Shown here: positions 42,968-50,589 of the stretch, piece by piece
Layout of the letters: every line of letters begins with the position of its first letter
Numbering within the stretch: the stretch's first letter is position 1
Assembly: GCA_017940255.1 (NCBI GenBank)
Contig: JAGAZB010000054.1
Span: 62,001 to 126,000, forward strand
DNA from: Treponema sp.
GTDB taxonomy: Bacteria > Spirochaetota > Spirochaetia > Treponematales > Treponemataceae
Length of the DNA: 64,000 nucleotides
Direction: 5' to 3'
The notes under the pieces: model-generated
Databases searched by the model: none
Told to the model about the DNA's origin: nothing
What the model saw: only the letters and a program-made list of their open reading frames with translations
Position numbers and translations under genes: made by a program

Positions 42968-44620
42968 TTATACTCTATACTTAAGCTTCTTACCAGTTCC
43001 CTCGTACATTTTTGCACGAAGTTCAGCAACCTGCTTGTCTGTAATGTAGTCATCAAAACTCATCATGCGGTCAATAACACCGTTAGGAGTAATTTCTACA
43101 ATGCGGTTTGCAATAGACTGAATGAACTCGTGGTCGTGAGAACTGAAAAGCAAAACTCCAGGGAAAGCAATCAAACCTTCGTTCAAAGACTGAATTGCTT
43201 CCAAATCAAGATGGTTTGTAGGGTCATCCATTGTGATACAGTTTGCGCCACTAAGCATAAGCTTTGAAAGCATACAGCGAACCTTTTCACCACCGGAAAG
43301 AACCTTAACCTTCTTCAGAGATTCGTCACCACTAAAGAGCATACGACCAAGGAAGCCGCGAACATAAGCATCATCCTGTTCTTTTGAATACTGCTTAAGC
43401 CATTCAGTAATGTTCATGTCATTATTAAAGCTGTCAGAATTATCACGAGGCAAGTAAGACTGAGATGTTGTCTGTCCCCAGAAGAATTCACCGCTATCTG
43501 GCTTTTTTACACCGTTTACAATATCAAATAGTGCAGTTATAGAATTGTGCTCAATACCAACAAAGGCAATTTTATCTGTACGGTTCACAGTAAGACTGAA
43601 ATTCTTCAAAAGTACGTTTCCGTCAGAATCCGTGTAATTCAAGTTTTTAATATCAAGAACGTTGTTACCAATTTCACGGTCAGCCTTAAAGTTTACATAA
43701 GGGAACTTACGGGTAGAAACCGGGATTTCTTCGAGGCTGTCGGCCAATTTGTCATAAATCTTTTTACGTGATGTTGCCTGCTTAGCCTTAGAAGCATTAG
43801 AAGAGAAGCGCAAAATGAACTCTTTCAAATCCTTCATTTTATCTTCAGTTTTCTTCTGCTGTTCATGAGCCTGACGCTGCATAATCTGTGTCATCTGATA
43901 CCAGAAGTCATAGTTACCAGAGAACTGTGTAATCTTTCCAAAATCAATATCACAAATGTAAGTGCAGACAGTATTCAAAAAGTGACGGTCATGTGAAACT
44001 ACAATTACTGTATTTTCAAAATCCAAAAGGAAGTTTTCAAGCCAGGTAATTGATTCAATATCCAAACCGTTTGTAGGTTCATCAAGAAGCAGGGCATCCG
44101 GATTACCGTAAATTGCCTGTGCAAGCAAAACGCGAACCTTCTGACCTTCATCAAGCTCACTCATCATCTTGTCATGGAATTCTTCTTCCAGACCAAGACC
44201 GCTGAGCATCTGTTCAATTTCGTTTTCAGCTTCGTATCCGCCAAGTTCACCAAACTCAGCTTCAAGTTCAGCAGATTTAATACCGTCTTCTTCAGTAAAA
44301 TCAGCCTTAGCATAAATCTCGTCGCGGGCCTTTGAAACTTCGTAAAGCTTTGGATAGCCCATCATAACAGTTTCTTTTACAGAATATTCATCAAAAGCAA
44401 AGTGATCCTGCTTCAAAACTGCCATTCGCTCGCCAGGAGTCATATAAATCTGGCCAGAATCCTTTTCAAGCTCACCGCTCAGCAGCTTCAAAAATGTAGA
44501 TTTACCTGCACCGTTTGCACCGGTAATTCCGTAGCAGTTTCCCTTATTAAATTTAAGATTTACGTCCTTAAAAAGCGGTTTTTCGCTGAAGGACAAACTA
44601 ACATCACTAACTGTAATCAT
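42968..44620 (-). CDS. ABC-F family ATPase (YbiT/YkpA type)
   Basis: Ribosome-associated double ABC protein without membrane domains, likely a translation factor. The first cassette has Walker A GANGAGKSTFLK near residue 36 and Walker B ALLLDEPTNGLD, though its signature is degenerate (SELDEGQK). In the second cassette the Walker A reads VGIEHNSITALF, so the invariant Gly-Lys-Ser/Thr is lost. Its signature LSGGEKVR is intact, and Walker B ends MDDPTNHLD, with Asp where the catalytic Glu is normal. The YbiT/YkpA branch is known for a weak second P-loop. The interdomain linker is rich in Lys and Gln (residues 240-290). AAGGA precedes the ATG. Confidence 0.9.
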   Translation of the reverse strand: MITVSDVSLSFSEKPLFKDVNLKFNKGNCYGITGANGAGKSTFLKLLSGELEKDSGQIYMTPGERMAVLKQDHFAFDEYSVKETVMMGYPKLYEVSKARDEIYAKADFTEEDGIKSAELEAEFGELGGYEAENEIEQMLSGLGLEEEFHDKMMSELDEGQKVRVLLAQAIYGNPDALLLDEPTNGLDIESITWLENFLLDFENTVIVVSHDRHFLNTVCTYICDIDFGKITQFSGNYDFWYQMTQIMQRQAHEQQKKTEDKMKDLKEFILRFSSNASKAKQATSRKKIYDKLADSLEEIPVSTRKFPYVNFKADREIGNNVLDIKNLNYTDSDGNVLLKNFSLTVNRTDKIAFVGIEHNSITALFDIVNGVKKPDSGEFFWGQTTSQSYLPRDNSDSFNNDMNITEWLKQYSKEQDDAYVRGFLGRMLFSGDESLKKVKVLSGGEKVRCMLSKLMLSGANCITMDDPTNHLDLEAIQSLNEGLIAFPGVLLFSSHDHEFIQSIANRIVEITPNGVIDRMMSFDDYITDKQVAELRAKMYEGTGKKLKYRV

Positions 44621-44861
44621 TCAAAAATCCTTAAAATTATTTTAGGAGGGGGTATCATGCACACGACTCAACGAGTCGTGTTTCAAGCAAAGTCTTCCCC
44701 TACGCCCGCACTTGCCAATAATCGAAGAGCCGTTAAAAAAAATGCACTGCATTTTTTAGGCTCATCGAAAGAACGGCTCGTGCGATTAATCGCGCGCGTT
44801 GCGGGCTACCCTTTCTAACGGGGCAAAACAGCCCTGCTGTTTATCCCCGTAACGCCCCCAA
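44621..44861. repeat. Mosaic palindromic repeat between the DEAD-box and ABC-F genes
   Basis: Non-coding. It contains ACACGACTC-AAC-GAGTCGTGT near 44659, AGCCGTT...AACGGCT arms (44729 and 44774) around an AAAATGCACTGCATTTT core, and AACGGGG...CCCCGTAACGCCCCC at the right. The modules CGCACTTGCCAATAATCG and CGCGCGCGTTGCGG are shared with 46655-46750. Confidence 0.65.
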
Positions 44862-46541
44862 TTATCTTCCGAAGAAAGACTTTACCTTCTGCCAGAAAGT
44901 CTTCTTCTGTTCAGCAGGCTTCTGAGCCTGAGACTGACTCTTATTATTATAAGATTTCTTTTTATAATCTCCCTTCTTATAATCTCCTTTTTTATAAGAA
45001 GACTGGTTAGGCTTGTTATTTTTCTTATAATCAGGCTTTTTGTAATTATCGCCTTTTGTTGCATAAGCTTCCTTGTACATCTTCATGCGCTCTTCGTAAG
45101 AAAGTCCGGCAAGTTTTGCAGGGTCGATATACGGAGTTTTTTTCTTGAAATCCCCCTTCTTTCCGCCCTTGCTGAAATCTTTCTTATATCCGTCTTTCTT
45201 TCCGTCGTAAGACTTCTTGTAACTGTCACGACCGTCTCGTCCATCACGTCCACCATGTCCGTGTCTGTCATCGCGGTCATCACGACGTCTGTTATGAATA
45301 TCGCCGTCCTTACCCTTGCGGTAGCCGCCGCGGTTGTCGTAATCATCATCTCCGCGCCAGTTTTCTGTCTTAATATACATACCGGCAGACTTATCTTCTT
45401 CCATCTGCTCAGGGTAAGCAACAGTAGCAGGAATCTGCATTTCGATATAACGCTCAATTGCAGGAAGATTGTAAACATCCTGTTCAGAACAGAAAGTATA
45501 TGCCTTACCAGTTTTACCGGCACGGGCTGTACGTCCAATACGGTGTACATAGTTTTCAGCTTCTACAGGAAGGTCGTAGTTAATTACCATTGCAAGGTCA
45601 TCAACATCAATACCGCGGGCAGCAACATCAGTTGCAACAAGAATCTTAATTTCTCCAGCCTTAAACTTCTTCAAAATCTGAAGACGCTTAGACTGAGGCA
45701 AATCGCCAATCATGAATTCAGCTGGAATTTCATTAATAACAAGACGCTTTGCAATAACTTCGCAGCTTCTTTTTGTATTACAGAAAATAATTGCAGATTC
45801 AGGATTTTCATGCTTAAGAATACCCACAAGAAGCTTCATTTTTTCGTCGCTGGAAACGTGGAGCAATTCCTGCTGAATTTCGCTTACAGTGATATTTTCT
45901 GCTTCAATAGTAATTTCAATGGGATCGCGGGTATATTCCCAAGCAAGGTTCTTAACATAAGTATTAAGAGTTGCAGAAAAGAGCATAGTCTGGCGGTTTT
46001 CTGCTTCAGGAAGCTTTTTCAAAATCTTTCGCAGATCATCGTAGAATCCCATATCAAACATGCGGTCAGCTTCATCAATTACGCAGAAGTGAGCATTGCT
46101 CAAATCAAGATTTCCGCCTTCATTCAAGTCAATTACACGGCCCGGAGTTCCAATAATAATATCTACACCCTTTTTCAAAGCCGCAATCTGCTTTTCGTAA
46201 CCAACACCACCATAAACACTAAAAGCCTTAAGACCAGAAGTTCCAACAAGAACCTTTGCTTCTTCTTCAATCTGAACAGCAAGCTCGCGAGTTGGTGCTA
46301 AAATCAAACATTTTTTACCAGCATTTTCGACTTTTACCATTTCGCCAATTACAGCAACAAGATAAGCACAAGTTTTTCCAGTTCCAGTCTGAGACTGAAC
46401 ATACAAATCAGGGCCCTTATTACCCTCAGCTGCCTTAGAAGCCTTAATTACCTGTTCCTGAACCGGAGTACAACTTACATAACCGGCGGCTTCAATTCCC
46501 TTCAAAAGTCTTTCATCAAGACCAAATTCTGTAAATTCCAT
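44862..46541 (-). CDS. DEAD-box RNA helicase with low-complexity tail
   Basis: ATP-dependent RNA helicase of the RhlE/RhlB group, for RNA decay or ribosome assembly. It has the Q motif FGLDERLLKGIEAAGYVSCTPVQ, Walker A SQTGTGKT near residue 51, DEAD box VIDEADRMFD near 157, SAT in LFSATLNT, and motif VI HRIGRTARAGKTG near 333. Residues 390-560 form a basic, Gly/Asp-rich tail with RDGRDGRD and repeated YKKGDYKK units that probably bind RNA. ATG 46541 has AAGGA upstream; the 20 in-frame codons before it are discarded. Confidence 0.93.
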   Translation of the reverse strand: MEFTEFGLDERLLKGIEAAGYVSCTPVQEQVIKASKAAEGNKGPDLYVQSQTGTGKTCAYLVAVIGEMVKVENAGKKCLILAPTRELAVQIEEEAKVLVGTSGLKAFSVYGGVGYEKQIAALKKGVDIIIGTPGRVIDLNEGGNLDLSNAHFCVIDEADRMFDMGFYDDLRKILKKLPEAENRQTMLFSATLNTYVKNLAWEYTRDPIEITIEAENITVSEIQQELLHVSSDEKMKLLVGILKHENPESAIIFCNTKRSCEVIAKRLVINEIPAEFMIGDLPQSKRLQILKKFKAGEIKILVATDVAARGIDVDDLAMVINYDLPVEAENYVHRIGRTARAGKTGKAYTFCSEQDVYNLPAIERYIEMQIPATVAYPEQMEEDKSAGMYIKTENWRGDDDYDNRGGYRKGKDGDIHNRRRDDRDDRHGHGGRDGRDGRDSYKKSYDGKKDGYKKDFSKGGKKGDFKKKTPYIDPAKLAGLSYEERMKMYKEAYATKGDNYKKPDYKKNNKPNQSSYKKGDYKKGDYKKKSYNNKSQSQAQKPAEQKKTFWQKVKSFFGR

Positions 46542-46654
46542 AAAATTCCTTTTGCGAACCACACAGGGCCGCGTAAAAAATATAATTGCCCGCGTACACA
46601 CAGGCCGCGGGATTCATTCAAATTAAGAGACTACAATTATAATGTTTTTTTTTA

Positions 46655-46752
46655 TAAGGGGGAAGTCTCCCCCTCGGCCGCACTTGCCAATAATCGCGCG
46701 CGTTGCGGCCTACCCCCTCTCCTAGGAGGCTGCGCCCCCTAAACCCCGGCTT
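46655..46752. repeat. Mosaic palindromic repeat sharing a module with iorA
   Basis: GGGGGAAGTCTCCCCCTCGG, then GCCGCACTTGCCAATAATCG, then a CGCGCG module and GCGGCCTACCCCCTCT; the right end has CCTAGG and a CTAAACCCCGGC. The first module is identical to the piece inside iorA at 17882-17901. Confidence 0.7.
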
Positions 46753-47748
46753 TTATTTATCTGCTTTCTTTTTACCTAAAGTTGCACCGAGAACAAAGAG
46801 TCCGATTCCAAGTACAGCAGCTACAAGGCCATAAATCTTCATCTGACCAAGCACTGTAGAAACAAGACTCCAGATACCCTCATAAATTCCCTTTGGAAGA
46901 GCATATACTTCAAGTGCATTCTTAATAATTCCAGGAAGAATACCACCTGCTACGCAAGCTGCAATAAAAATAATCAAACCATCAATAAAGCATGGCATAA
47001 ATACATACTTGAGCCATTCAAAAACATTGCGGTTAATCAAGAGAATAAGCAAAGCAAGAAGAAGGCAGACACCGGCACAGATAAGGAAGAACTTTAATGA
47101 AAGGAAGAAATCAACCTGCTTAAGTGCTTCAAGACTTTCTGAGTTCTCTTCTTTTACAACATCAAGACTTTCCTGAATACTTGCCTTTGCTTCAGCAACG
47201 TTGCTTTCTACAGCTTCCTTCATTCCAGATCTGTCAATAACTTCACCGGTATGCTCTTCATACATATCAAGAGACTTATTCATAACATTTAAAACATCAT
47301 CTGTGTTAATATTAAGTTCTTCAGAAGCTCCTGTAACATAGTCAACAATTTCACCTACATACTGGTCAACAAATTGAGAAACCTCTGGAGTAGCGAGAAC
47401 CTCTGCAATAAATTCTGGCTCAACTTCAATTCCAGCAGCATCAAGATAAGACTGAACAATTTCATTAACATCCATATTTGTAAGATCAATTGAAGACAAA
47501 TCAATACTGCTTAAATCAAAATCTCCAAAATCACCATATTCTTCATAAGCAGCAAGAGAATAACGAATGTCACCCGGATGGAAAAGACCATCTTCAACTG
47601 GTGCCACAGACACAGGCTTCATCATTTCTCCAGCCATTTTTACAAGCTTAGAATAACTGAAGTTATTACGCACAACAGAAAGCAAAAGTGTGCCTAAGAG
47701 ACAGATAGCAAAAAGAATGCTAAGAACAACTGATAAAAATTTTTTCAT
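46753..47748 (-). CDS. Membrane protein of unknown function with large acidic extracytoplasmic loop
   Basis: A 331-residue protein with one N-terminal membrane segment (LSVVLSILFAICLLGTLLLSVV), an acidic loop of about 190 residues (repeated DLSSIDLSSIDLTNMD, near 78-93) and three C-terminal membrane segments from residue 215. The ending LGKKKADK is basic. It overlaps the preceding 65-codon gene by 4 bp (ATGA), so the two are coupled. I do not recognise the family. Confidence 0.75.
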   Translation of the reverse strand: MKKFLSVVLSILFAICLLGTLLLSVVRNNFSYSKLVKMAGEMMKPVSVAPVEDGLFHPGDIRYSLAAYEEYGDFGDFDLSSIDLSSIDLTNMDVNEIVQSYLDAAGIEVEPEFIAEVLATPEVSQFVDQYVGEIVDYVTGASEELNINTDDVLNVMNKSLDMYEEHTGEVIDRSGMKEAVESNVAEAKASIQESLDVVKEENSESLEALKQVDFFLSLKFFLICAGVCLLLALLILLINRNVFEWLKYVFMPCFIDGLIIFIAACVAGGILPGIIKNALEVYALPKGIYEGIWSLVSTVLGQMKIYGLVAAVLGIGLFVLGATLGKKKADK

Positions 47749-47942
47749 TTTTTCTCCCTCGACTTTACTTTATTCAAGTCCTTATAATAATCAAGATATT
47801 GATTCAAAACGCTCATCGCCATCATAACATTCTGCTGCACCTGCTCATCTTCATCCGCTTCTACAACATTAGGATTAAAAATTGCATCGCGCAAACGGCA
47901 GAATTCATTATTCATGGCAAGATATTTTTCGGTTGCAGTCAT
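47745..47942 (-). CDS. Small acidic/helical protein coupled to the membrane protein gene
   Basis: A 65-residue soluble protein (MTATEKYLAMNNEFCRLRDA) with a probable two-helix build and a charged Lys-rich end (KSREKK). It overlaps the membrane-protein gene by 4 bp, a sign of joint function. Its ATG follows TGtTATAAT by only 6 nt, so its mRNA is probably leaderless. The family is not recognised. Confidence 0.65.
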   Translation of the reverse strand: MTATEKYLAMNNEFCRLRDAIFNPNVVEADEDEQVQQNVMMAMSVLNQYLDYYKDLNKVKSREKK

Positions 47943-47978
47943 ATTTTAATTATAACAGATATATGCTAAAATCGCCAC
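47943..47978. promoter_or_regulatory. Back-to-back leaderless promoters in a 36-bp divergent gap
   Basis: The gap holds TGtTATAAT on the minus strand (hexamer 47949-47954, 6 nt before ATG 47942) and TGcTAAAAT on the plus strand (hexamer 47967-47972, 6 nt before ATG 47979). Each promoter's -35 region would lie within or beyond the other gene's start. Confidence 0.6.
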
Positions 47979-49199
47979 ATGATTAATTCAAATAATATGG
48001 ATAATAAAACTTCATACCAGGCAGAACTTTTTTCAAACCGCCTGAAAAAAAAATACAAAGAACTTCGCAAACAGATGCGTAAAAATCGTGTAAACTGCTA
48101 CCGCCTTTACGACAGAGACATTCCCGAAGTTCCAGTTTCACTAGACTTATATGAATTTTTACCGGATGGAATTGATTCAGTTCTTGAAGCAGCACGCTTT
48201 ATAGCAGCCCAGAATGAAAGACTTTCTGCAAATGACCCGGCCATAGAAAAAGAAATCAAAGAACGCACATGGGCCGTACTTTATTTATACGAACGTCCTT
48301 ACGAAAAATCTGATGAAGAAGAAACTTTATGGCTGGATGCAATGGCAAATGCTGCTTCAGGCATACTTGGAATTGACATAAGCCACATAATCAAAAAATC
48401 CCGTGGACACAAGAGCCACAAAAATAACGAACAGTATCAAAAGTTTCCAGAAACAGATCTTCAAATCAAGTCCGAAGATGACATATCAGAAGACTCATTA
48501 ACCGGCTTGAACGGACAATCTATAACAGGTCTGACAATCGAACAGGGCCAGCTTTTCCGCCTGGATCTTACAAGCTACCTGGACACTGGACTTTTCTTTG
48601 ACCACCGTCCTCTCCGTGCAAATGTGCGAGATACCTGCAGCAAAAAAAGGGTGCTCAATCTCTTTTGTTATACAGGAAGCTTTTCTGTGTATGCAGCCCA
48701 GGGAAACGCCCGCTATGTTGAATCAGTCGACCTTTCAAACACATATTTAAGCTGGGCAAAAGATAATATGAAGCTGAACGGTTTTACAGATAAAAACCGC
48801 TATATTTACACAAGAGCCGACTGTATGCGTTTCTTGCAGGAAAAGGCAGTTTCTGCAAAAAGCGGAACTCTGGCCCCAGAAGAACTTTACGACATTATTA
48901 TTTTAGACCCGCCAACATTTTCTAACAGCAAGGCAACAACAGATGTTCTGGATATAAACCGCGACTGGCCTCAGCTGGTTAAAGATTGTTTGAATATACT
49001 AGCCCCAGGCGGAACTCTCTATTTTTCTACAAACTCAGAGCGTCTTAAGTTTGACCTGAGCAAAATTCCGCCAAAAACAGCCGCAGGCAAATCATTTAAC
49101 TGCAAGGAAATAACGGCTCAGACAATACCCGCTGATTTTGCAGGAAAAAAGCCTCACAAAGTATGGGAATTTACTCTTAAAAAGAGCGAAAGTTTCTAA
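47979..49199 (+). CDS. Class I SAM-dependent rRNA methyltransferase (RlmK-like)
   Basis: Resembles the C-terminal RlmK half of RlmKL, which methylates 23S rRNA (m7G2069). The N-terminal part has FSNRLKKKYKELRKQ and YRLYDRDIPEVPVSLDLYE near residues 17-55. The SAM-binding motif I reads VLNLFCYTGSFSVYAAQG near 224-241, and the catalytic-type motif reads IIILDPPTFSNSK near 305. It ends HKVWEFTLKK. RlmL-type THUMP and m2G modules are absent. ATG 47979 fits a leaderless promoter; an in-frame ATG at 47997 is an alternative. Confidence 0.82.
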   Translation: MINSNNMDNKTSYQAELFSNRLKKKYKELRKQMRKNRVNCYRLYDRDIPEVPVSLDLYEFLPDGIDSVLEAARFIAAQNERLSANDPAIEKEIKERTWAVLYLYERPYEKSDEEETLWLDAMANAASGILGIDISHIIKKSRGHKSHKNNEQYQKFPETDLQIKSEDDISEDSLTGLNGQSITGLTIEQGQLFRLDLTSYLDTGLFFDHRPLRANVRDTCSKKRVLNLFCYTGSFSVYAAQGNARYVESVDLSNTYLSWAKDNMKLNGFTDKNRYIYTRADCMRFLQEKAVSAKSGTLAPEELYDIIILDPPTFSNSKATTDVLDINRDWPQLVKDCLNILAPGGTLYFSTNSERLKFDLSKIPPKTAAGKSFNCKEITAQTIPADFAGKKPHKVWEFTLKKSESF

Positions 49200-49227
49200 A
49201 AAAAAACGGGATGCCCAATAGTAATAC

Positions 49228-49252
49228 GGTGGTTAAGCTTGTCAAAACCACC
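49228..49252. repeat. 25-bp palindrome GGTGGTT-AGCTTGTC-AACCACC
   Basis: A near-perfect palindrome, differing from the 42863-42887 copy at two positions (TTAAGC and TCAAAA). It lies between two converging genes and may help end transcription. Confidence 0.7.
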
Positions 49253-49277
49253 GCACTTATTAGATATCCCAGTTTGA

Positions 49278-50057
49278 TTAGTTTACATTCACAATAGTTT
49301 TACAAAGTTTGCACTTCTGACCATTATAAATTGAATCAGAATAGTTCCAGTTGTTAGTATAAATCCAGTTTTCAATATTTTCTGTAAGTTCGGTCTGTTC
49401 TTTTTTCTTGTTATCAAATCTGGCAATAATGATTTTATCGTCCTGATAGAATACATATGCTGGGCATAGTAAATCATCCCAGAAGTAATATAAAACAGAT
49501 TCATTACTTTTTTCTCTATTAAAAGTATTTTCTGAAAGAACCGGAGTTGCAATAACTGTAAAACCAGGTAATTTATCTGCAGCAGTAACCTGAGTAACTT
49601 TTTCCATCATAAACTCACCTGCAACAGTATAATTTTTTCCGTTATATGCAACTTTTTCATCATCTGAAGTGCATGATGTTGCATAAAAATACTGAGAAGA
49701 TTCTTCATTATCTGCAGTTGGAATCATTCTTTCAGGTTTCTTATCAACAAGCTTTGTAAGAATAGTTTTTAATTCTCCATCATCTTTTGAATCCAGAATT
49801 TCTGAATAAAAAGAATCCAGAATATCTTCTTTACCAGAAGCTACATAAAAAACCCATGATTTTTTCAGTTTCTTATCCAAACAAATATAAGTTTTCATCA
49901 GCTGATTTTCTAAACCAGTTCCGTTTAATGTTGTAAAACTAGTGTTAAACAAACATGAAACAAGCTCATAATTGCTGTTTGTGTCTCGTGCACAAAGCGC
50001 AGACATTGCGATAAATGCACATCCTAAAATTGTAATAAAACGTTTCATCATCTTCAT
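49278..50057 (-). CDS. Secreted protein of unknown function
   Basis: Signal peptide MKMMKRFITILGCAFIAMSA with probable cleavage after ALC-A near residue 23, so the protein is exported; no lipobox is evident. The mature 236 residues contain four Cys (two in QKCKLCKTIV at the end) and no recognisable domain. GAGG precedes the ATG. No close neighbour suggests its role. Confidence 0.65.
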   Translation of the reverse strand: MKMMKRFITILGCAFIAMSALCARDTNSNYELVSCLFNTSFTTLNGTGLENQLMKTYICLDKKLKKSWVFYVASGKEDILDSFYSEILDSKDDGELKTILTKLVDKKPERMIPTADNEESSQYFYATSCTSDDEKVAYNGKNYTVAGEFMMEKVTQVTAADKLPGFTVIATPVLSENTFNREKSNESVLYYFWDDLLCPAYVFYQDDKIIIARFDNKKKEQTELTENIENWIYTNNWNYSDSIYNGQKCKLCKTIVNVN

Positions 50058-50116
50058 TTCTAAACCTCAAAAAAAAATTATATTATAGAAAAATGCAAAG
50101 TCAATAGAGAATAAAT

Positions 50117-50560
50117 TCACATATTTTTCATGATTTTTTTCATCGTTTTTATAATTTCTTCTATTTCTTTTTTTGAAAGGATTCCAAGATGATTAAAAAA
50201 CACTCCCTCTTCGTCCAGCTCACAGGCCGGCATAATCCCCCGTTCATAAACCTGGGCAATATGATTTGCACAAAGGCGACAGGTGTATAAATCCTTTAAG
50301 TTTTTTGCGGCGGATATATCAGGTAAATCAGGCAAACCGCACTCAATTCTTAAAAAATTATGAATTATACGAGCCGCAGTCTGCCTGTTTAATAACCTCA
50401 GAGCTTGTCTTTCATCAATATCTTCAATCCAAAGCCTGAAATGTGCATAATGTAAGGCTTCTGTCTGGCTCAAATTTTCTTCCTGCTCATTTTGACACTT
50501 TTTTCTAAGGTTCAAAAGAAGAAGTACAAAATCGCCAACCGAAAGTCCGTCTTTTTCCAT
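50117..50560 (-). CDS. Small soluble protein of unknown function
   Basis: A 147-residue, mostly helical protein (MEKDGLSVGDFVLLLLNLRK) with a Cys-rich stretch CRLCANHIAQVYERGIMPAC near residue 100 that could bind a metal. The first in-frame start is a TTG at 50584; I use ATG 50560, which has GGAAAG upstream. It starts 29 bp after the alpha-galactosidase gene and is likely co-transcribed. The family is not recognised. Confidence 0.6.
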   Translation of the reverse strand: MEKDGLSVGDFVLLLLNLRKKCQNEQEENLSQTEALHYAHFRLWIEDIDERQALRLLNRQTAARIIHNFLRIECGLPDLPDISAAKNLKDLYTCRLCANHIAQVYERGIMPACELDEEGVFFNHLGILSKKEIEEIIKTMKKIMKNM

Positions 50561-50589
50561 AAATACTTTCCAAATACTTTCCAAAATAC

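Noticed and set aside
45255..46301. 348-codon plus-strand frame opposite the DEAD-box gene
   Set aside because: It is fully antisense to a conserved helicase gene and is very Asn/Ile/Phe-rich, as expected of a shadow frame.
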